A stretch of 9,127 nucleotides of DNA from CAYTQK01 sp964439745. Lineage in GTDB: Bacteria > Desulfobacterota > Desulfobacteria > Desulfobacterales > Desulfosudaceae. A program made the translations under genes and the position numbers. The notes beneath the pieces were generated by a model, which saw only the letters and a list, made by a program, of their open reading frames with translations, made no database searches and was not told the origin of the DNA. The stretch is from positions 1 to 9,127 of the forward strand of contig CAYTQK010000128.1 in the NCBI GenBank assembly GCA_964439745.1. Direction: 5' to 3'. Within the stretch, counting starts at the first letter, position 1, and each line of letters starts with the position of its first letter. Shown piece by piece: positions 5,817 to 9,127 of this stretch.

Positions 5817-6456
5817 GCAGGTTATCCGCGTTTTCCGGGGATGGCACCTTTTCGTCGGGCGTCAAAGCGCCTCTTTCATCATATTTCTTCAGCCGGCGCA
5901 CCAGCACGTCCATGCTGACCGGGACAACTTCTTTTTTTACGATCTGCTCGCTTGCTGACGCCCCGTTCGACTCGTCCGGGGCGGCCGGCGCCGATCCTTT
6001 GGGTCGCAGCACTTTGCGCTTGTTCAGGTTGGCCCGGATATATTTGATGGCCGACATGACCGGCATGAAAGAAGGCAGATCCTGGCGGGCAACCGTCCGG
6101 CAGGTCCGGCAGATACCGGTGCCCTGGTTGGCTCCGGACAGGGGAGAAACAGCGGCGCGATAAACGCACCAATCACCCTGGCAATGTCCGCATGTTTCCA
6201 CCAGGGTGCCGTTCTGCCACAAGTGCATCAGGGCACCCAATGGGGGGTGATATTCCCCGGCATAGGCCAGCTCAATCCGGGCCCCGCCCAGCGGACAGTG
6301 AAACAGCTGGGGGGTCTGAATGATGGTATCCGCGTACCGGAAAATCAGATCCAGATTGTCTGTGAACAATTCAAATGTTCTTTTCTTTTCCTCGGCGGAC
6401 AGTTCCGGCGGCGGAACAATCTGCTCAATGATCTTTTGCTCTTTTTCTGATTGCAT
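5806..6456 (-). CDS. Uncharacterised protein with paired CxxC (zinc-ribbon-like) motifs, 216 residues
   Basis: I do not recognise this protein. An N-terminal acidic helical part (1-50) leads to a cysteine-rich core with C54 (FHCPLGG), C89-G-H-C92, C97, and C116-R-T-C119. The two CxxC pairs 24 residues apart could bind one zinc ion as a treble-clef or ribbon-like fold; a redox or Fe-S role is less likely but not excluded. Residues 150-175 are low-complexity (Ala, Ser, Pro, Glu) and look like a linker. A short helical, basic segment (MDVLVRRLKKYDERG, 182-196) and an acidic tail follow. No good Shine-Dalgarno precedes ATG 6456, and no strong promoter is visible. It is divergent from the 749-residue gene across a repeat-rich spacer and convergent with the 5154-5699 gene. 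It carries no transmembrane segment or signal peptide. Confidence 0.8.
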   Translation of the reverse strand: MQSEKEQKIIEQIVPPPELSAEEKKRTFELFTDNLDLIFRYADTIIQTPQLFHCPLGGARIELAYAGEYHPPLGALMHLWQNGTLVETCGHCQGDWCVYRAAVSPLSGANQGTGICRTCRTVARQDLPSFMPVMSAIKYIRANLNKRKVLRPKGSAPAAPDESNGASASEQIVKKEVVPVSMDVLVRRLKKYDERGALTPDEKVPSPENADNLRNP

Positions 6457-6496
6457 GAAAACGCCCGGAAATCGTACGAGAAGGACCGGGCCTGTA

Positions 6497-6556
6497 CTGA
6501 CTGGCTTATCCGCCGGCGATGCTTCCCCCTCGGCCGACGATTGATAAGCCAGACAG
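6497..6556. repeat. Long inverted repeat / structured hairpin
   Basis: The outer arms 6497-6510 and 6543-6556 (core CTGGCTTATC / GATAAGCCAG) pair over 14 positions with one mismatch. After a 3-base bulge, inner arms 6511-6517 and 6533-6539 pair over seven positions with one mismatch, enclosing a 15-base loop (6518-6532). Neither strand has a T-run after it, so it is not an intrinsic terminator. It lies 40 bases upstream of the minus-strand ATG at 6456 and just upstream of the candidate plus-strand promoter. It could be a cis-regulatory RNA structure, a protein-binding site or a REP-like element. Confidence 0.6.
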
Positions 6557-6578
6557 ACAGACCTTGCTTCCTTTCCCC

Positions 6579-6608
6579 TTGTTACGGTTGTTACTTTTCC
6601 CCTAATAT
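6579..6608 (+). promoter_or_regulatory. Candidate promoter of the 749-residue protein gene
   Basis: TTGTTA (6579-6584) and TAATAT (6603-6608) are separated by 18 bases. The TTGTTAC hexamer region is duplicated nearby (6579-6585 and 6588-6594). The surrounding pyrimidine- and AT-rich sequence contrasts with the GC-rich genes. A transcript from here would carry a leader of about 100 bases containing the TGAAACAA repeats. Confidence 0.42.
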
Positions 6609-6654
6609 TTGTTGTAGGTTTTTTGGGGTATCATTTCAACCAAAATCATGTTAA

Positions 6655-6703
6655 TGAAACAAAATAGTGTTTCTTAGTGAAACAAGGGGATAAATTGAAA
6701 CAA
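6655..6703. repeat. Three TGAAACAA repeats with an embedded TGTTTC-N5-GAAACA palindrome
   Basis: TGAAACAA occurs exactly at 6655-6662, 6678-6685 and 6696-6703. The middle copy forms a palindrome with TGTTTC at 6668-6673 (arms 6668-6673 and 6679-6684). A fourth, weaker TTGAAAA follows at 6706. The cluster ends 14 bases before the ATG at 6718. Such an array suits cooperative binding of a dimeric regulator, or a structured leader affecting translation. The regulator is unknown. Confidence 0.5.
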
Positions 6704-6717
6704 AATTGAAAAGGGCC

Positions 6718-8967
6718 ATGAAAAACAATATTCATGACACTGCTGCGGAAAACGCCAAATACGCCCTGCTGAACATGTTTCCCGACCCCTCTTTTTACGA
6801 CCAATTCCGGGAGGACATGGGCGCCAGCTTTCCGGATTCCATCAACGTGATCCTGGAGTATGCCCGGGCCAACCGCCTGATTCCCGAAAAAACGGAAACG
6901 GCTTTCCTGGAATTTATACGGCAGAACCGGCTGCCGGCACCGGCCGCGGACCCGGACCATAATTTTTCGGGCTTCCTGGAAAAACTCCTGGGCGGCCGCT
7001 CGGTCAACAGCCTCCTGAAACAACTGAACCGGCTGGCGGAGACTTTGTGCATGGCACCGGTGGGCGCCCCCATGGTCAGCCGCCTGAAAAAAAATTTCCA
7101 TCCCAATACCCCCAGAAAAAGGAACCTGCTGCGACTGCTGGCTTTCTGGGCGGGATTGAAACGGCCGGAGCTGGGGGTAAATTATGCCAGGCTGCTGGCC
7201 CTGGCCGATAGCCGCGCCCCGGCAGAACCGGCCGTGGAGGAAAAAGAGGGGGTGCGGATCGCCTTTGCCCTGCAGGCAGCCGGCGGCATCATCGACGTCA
7301 AGGCCGTGGAGTGGCTCAAGTCGGAACTGCGCCAGTGCCTGTCCGATCTGAATCTTCACCATATCGCCCCGCACCGGATATCCTTTTCCCTGTCCACCGC
7401 CCATATTGATCTGCCCAAGGCGCCGGGGCCTTCCGGCGAACCCCGGCTTTACGGCAAGGCCATGCGGGACAGCCTGGCCCTGGCCTACCAGATGCCCATC
7501 CGGTGGGCGCTCTCCCCGCACAGCAGCCAGCAATGCGCCATCATTATCGGTATCTGCGCCGGGCCCTTTGACCAGGCGGATCAATATATCCAGGCCCTGT
7601 TTTCCGCCAAGAAAATGGGCATCACCTCCATCCGCCTGACTGATTTCGCCCGTTTGTGCGCCCGGATCGCCAACGTTAAAATAAGCTTCAGCGAGGAGGC
7701 CGAAGAACTGGCCACCGGTTTTCCGGACGCCGCCAGCCTCAGGGTATGGCATGTCAACTATTTCTGGTCCTACCTGTATTATGATTTTGTGCCTGAACTC
7801 CTCTATGACATGCCGGCCAGCCCGAAGGCATACCAGCACTTCCGCACCCAACTCTTTTTCCCGGATCAGGCCGACTGCACCAGCAAGGCCTTATCATCCA
7901 TTCGAAAATTTCCCCAGGATTCCCTTCTGGCTACCGAAGTGGCCCGCATCCTGATCGCCAAGCGGATGTTCTATGAAGCCAATGAAGTTTTATCTTCCAT
8001 TATAGCTTTTCACCCTTTGCACGTGGTGGCCCGCACCTGCCGCATGACCATCTATTTATACCTCTTCACCCAGCAGCGCGATCCGCAGGTGACAGAAATG
8101 CTTTTTGTGCGCGCCAGCCGGGAAGCCGATATTCTGGAGCGCAATCATCCCGATGACAGTGAAGCGCTCATTGAAGCCGGCCTGATCTACTATGCCCGGG
8201 CCATCCAGCTGATCACGGCTTTCCGGAAAAAACAAAGTAAATTAAGCCGGGAAGAAACCATCCGGAAAAGCGCTGCCCATCTGGATGGGGCCTTGCGGCT
8301 TTTCGATCAAGGGGCCACCCTCTCTCCCACCGTTGATATACGAGGCGAGTTCTGGGTCCGCCAAACCAGGATCATGCAGAGAATGCTGGCAAAAGACGAG
8401 AAGGCCCTGCTGGGCGGACAGGCATTAACCGATCAACACGATATTATTTATGAAGCCTCGCTGCAATCCTGGAAAATGATCGGATGGCTGGCGGATGAAG
8501 ACGGCAAAAACAGTCATTTTTTTTTCGACCGCCTGAGTCAACTGATGGCACAATACGCCGAGAACGTTTCGATAACCAACTGGGACCCCAGTTTCAAATG
8601 CCTGTTTGCCGGGTTTCTTTGGAACACTATTCCAGAAGTTACTGTTTTTATATCAAAATTAATCATTTCCCTCTACCAGGAAGCCATCCAGGAGGTGGAG
8701 CACTTATCCCGGTTCAATATCGGCGTCTTTTCCGCCGCCGGGTGCTATACCCTGATACAGTCCCCGGCCCATTTCATCCGCAACGCGCAAACCTATATCC
8801 GCCTGCTGAAAGATGTTTTACAGGATGACCTGGAGCAGCCGGATGAGCAGGTCATCCCCCGGAAAAAAATCAGGCAGCTGGCCCTGCCGTTCGCGCTGCT
8901 GGATGACGAGGTGGAGACTGACGTTATCCTGGCAACCGGAACCGGGGTAGTCCGGCTTCTGGACTGA
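6718..8967 (+). CDS. Uncharacterised large protein with TPR-like helical repeats, 749 residues
   Basis: I do not recognise this protein. It appears cytoplasmic, with no signal peptide, and is mostly helical. The N-terminal 160 residues are helical with a basic patch (RLKKNF..RKRNLLRLL, about 122-142). A mixed alpha/beta segment follows (about 177-330; EGVRIAFALQAAGG, RISFSLSTAHIDL, QQCAIIIGICAG). Residues about 390-540 read like tetratricopeptide-type helix pairs (ALSSIRKFPQDSLLATEVARI, then FYEANEVLSSIIAFHP, and SEALIEAGLIYYARAI). The C-terminal third is helical and ends in an acidic stretch (ALLDDEVETDV). No catalytic motif stands out, so a scaffold or protein-interaction role is plausible but unproven. 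ATG 6718 is chosen; AAAAGGG lies only two bases ahead, which is unusually close. An in-frame TTG at 6706 would add four residues. Codon use is mixed, with more AT-rich codons after about 7860 than in the neighbours. Confidence 0.88.
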   Translation: MKNNIHDTAAENAKYALLNMFPDPSFYDQFREDMGASFPDSINVILEYARANRLIPEKTETAFLEFIRQNRLPAPAADPDHNFSGFLEKLLGGRSVNSLLKQLNRLAETLCMAPVGAPMVSRLKKNFHPNTPRKRNLLRLLAFWAGLKRPELGVNYARLLALADSRAPAEPAVEEKEGVRIAFALQAAGGIIDVKAVEWLKSELRQCLSDLNLHHIAPHRISFSLSTAHIDLPKAPGPSGEPRLYGKAMRDSLALAYQMPIRWALSPHSSQQCAIIIGICAGPFDQADQYIQALFSAKKMGITSIRLTDFARLCARIANVKISFSEEAEELATGFPDAASLRVWHVNYFWSYLYYDFVPELLYDMPASPKAYQHFRTQLFFPDQADCTSKALSSIRKFPQDSLLATEVARILIAKRMFYEANEVLSSIIAFHPLHVVARTCRMTIYLYLFTQQRDPQVTEMLFVRASREADILERNHPDDSEALIEAGLIYYARAIQLITAFRKKQSKLSREETIRKSAAHLDGALRLFDQGATLSPTVDIRGEFWVRQTRIMQRMLAKDEKALLGGQALTDQHDIIYEASLQSWKMIGWLADEDGKNSHFFFDRLSQLMAQYAENVSITNWDPSFKCLFAGFLWNTIPEVTVFISKLIISLYQEAIQEVEHLSRFNIGVFSAAGCYTLIQSPAHFIRNAQTYIRLLKDVLQDDLEQPDEQVIPRKKIRQLALPFALLDDEVETDVILATGTGVVRLLD

Positions 8968-9032
8968 AAGATCCGGGCGACGCCAACCGCCGAAGCCATC
9001 TTCCGGAACAAGTTGGCATAGCCGGCAAAAAA

Positions 9033-9070
9033 AAGGGACTGCCTCTTTTGAGGCAATCCCTTGTTTTAAT
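9033..9070. terminator. Bidirectional terminator between the 749-residue gene and tRNA-fMet
   Basis: AAGGGA-c-TGCCTC (9033-9045) pairs with GAGGCA-a-TCCCTT (9050-9062), a 12-bp stem with one internal mismatch and a TTTT loop. On the plus strand GTTTTAATCTTT follows. On the minus strand a run of eight T (9027-9034, partly in the stem) follows. It therefore suits both converging transcripts, and is stronger for the tRNA. Confidence 0.88.
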
Positions 9071-9073
9071 CTT

Positions 9074-9127
9074 TGGTAGCGGGGAGAGGATTCGAACCTC
9101 TGACCTTCGGGTTATGAGCCCGACGAG
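9074..9127 (-). tRNA. Initiator tRNA-Met (CAT), 5' part cut by window edge
   Basis: The minus strand shows the 3' 54 bases of a tRNA: the end of the D arm (CTCG), an anticodon arm TCGGG-CTCATAA-CCCGA with anticodon CAT, the variable region AGGTC, a T arm AGAGG-TTCGAAT-CCTCT, acceptor strand CCCCGCT, discriminator A and encoded CCA. The GGG/CCC run in the anticodon stem and the near identity to E. coli tRNA-fMet through this arm mark it as the initiator and not the elongator or Ile-CAU tRNA. Position 72 is T, where E. coli fMet has A. The base at position 1 lies outside the window. Confidence 0.93.

Noticed and set aside
6706..6717. TTG at 6706 as start of the 749-residue protein
   Set aside because: It adds only four residues, TTG starts are rare, and AAGGGG upstream is 16 bases away. 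ATG 6718 is kept, although its own purine tract is very close, so this is not settled.
7240..7710. Degenerate nucleotidyl cyclase domain in the middle of the 749-residue protein
   Set aside because: A faint alpha/beta pattern and GKAMRDSLALA recall cyclases, but the metal-binding aspartates and conserved loops are not visible.

Overview
The window looks like chromosomal core and hypothetical-gene territory from a GC-rich anaerobic bacterium. A Desulfobacterota-type organism fits best. The evidence is the strong NNC/NNG codon bias, a two-gene SUF-like minimal (SMS) iron-sulfur module of the kind found in anaerobic bacteria and archaea, a long DmdC/FadE5-type acyl-CoA dehydrogenase, and an initiator tRNA with encoded CCA. 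The taxon is inferred from gene content and was not searched. I see no phage, transposon, CRISPR or conjugation signature.

Left part (1-4990, all minus strand), read right to left. A sigma70-like promoter at 4962-4990 drives smsC and then smsB, which overlap by four bases (ATGA). Together they are a minimal SufC/SufB pair with no cysteine desulfurase or carrier protein beside them. A second, stronger-looking promoter at 3106-3135 with a palindrome just downstream drives an acyl-CoA dehydrogenase with a C-terminal extension. That gene ends at a hairpin-plus-T-run terminator whose T-tract abuts the ATG of an RlmC/TrmA-type RNA m5U methyltransferase, which runs off the left edge.

Middle part (4990-6456). 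Transcribed away from smsC is a 181-residue helical protein I do not recognise (5154-5699). It converges on a minus-strand gene for a 216-residue protein with paired CxxC motifs (5806-6456), also unrecognised.

Right part (6457-9127). A comparatively AT-rich divergent intergenic region holds a near-perfect 60-base inverted repeat, a candidate promoter, and three TGAAACAA repeats including a TGTTTC-N5-GAAACA palindrome. It precedes a 749-residue protein of unknown function with TPR-like helical repeats. A symmetric terminator separates that gene from a converging initiator tRNA-Met cut by the right edge.

The functionally clear genes are housekeeping or catabolic: Fe-S assembly, acyl-CoA oxidation, RNA modification and translation initiation. 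The least explained parts are the two hypothetical genes flanking the repeat-rich spacer at 6457-6717, the orphan gene divergent from smsCB, and the cysteine-bearing tail of SmsC.
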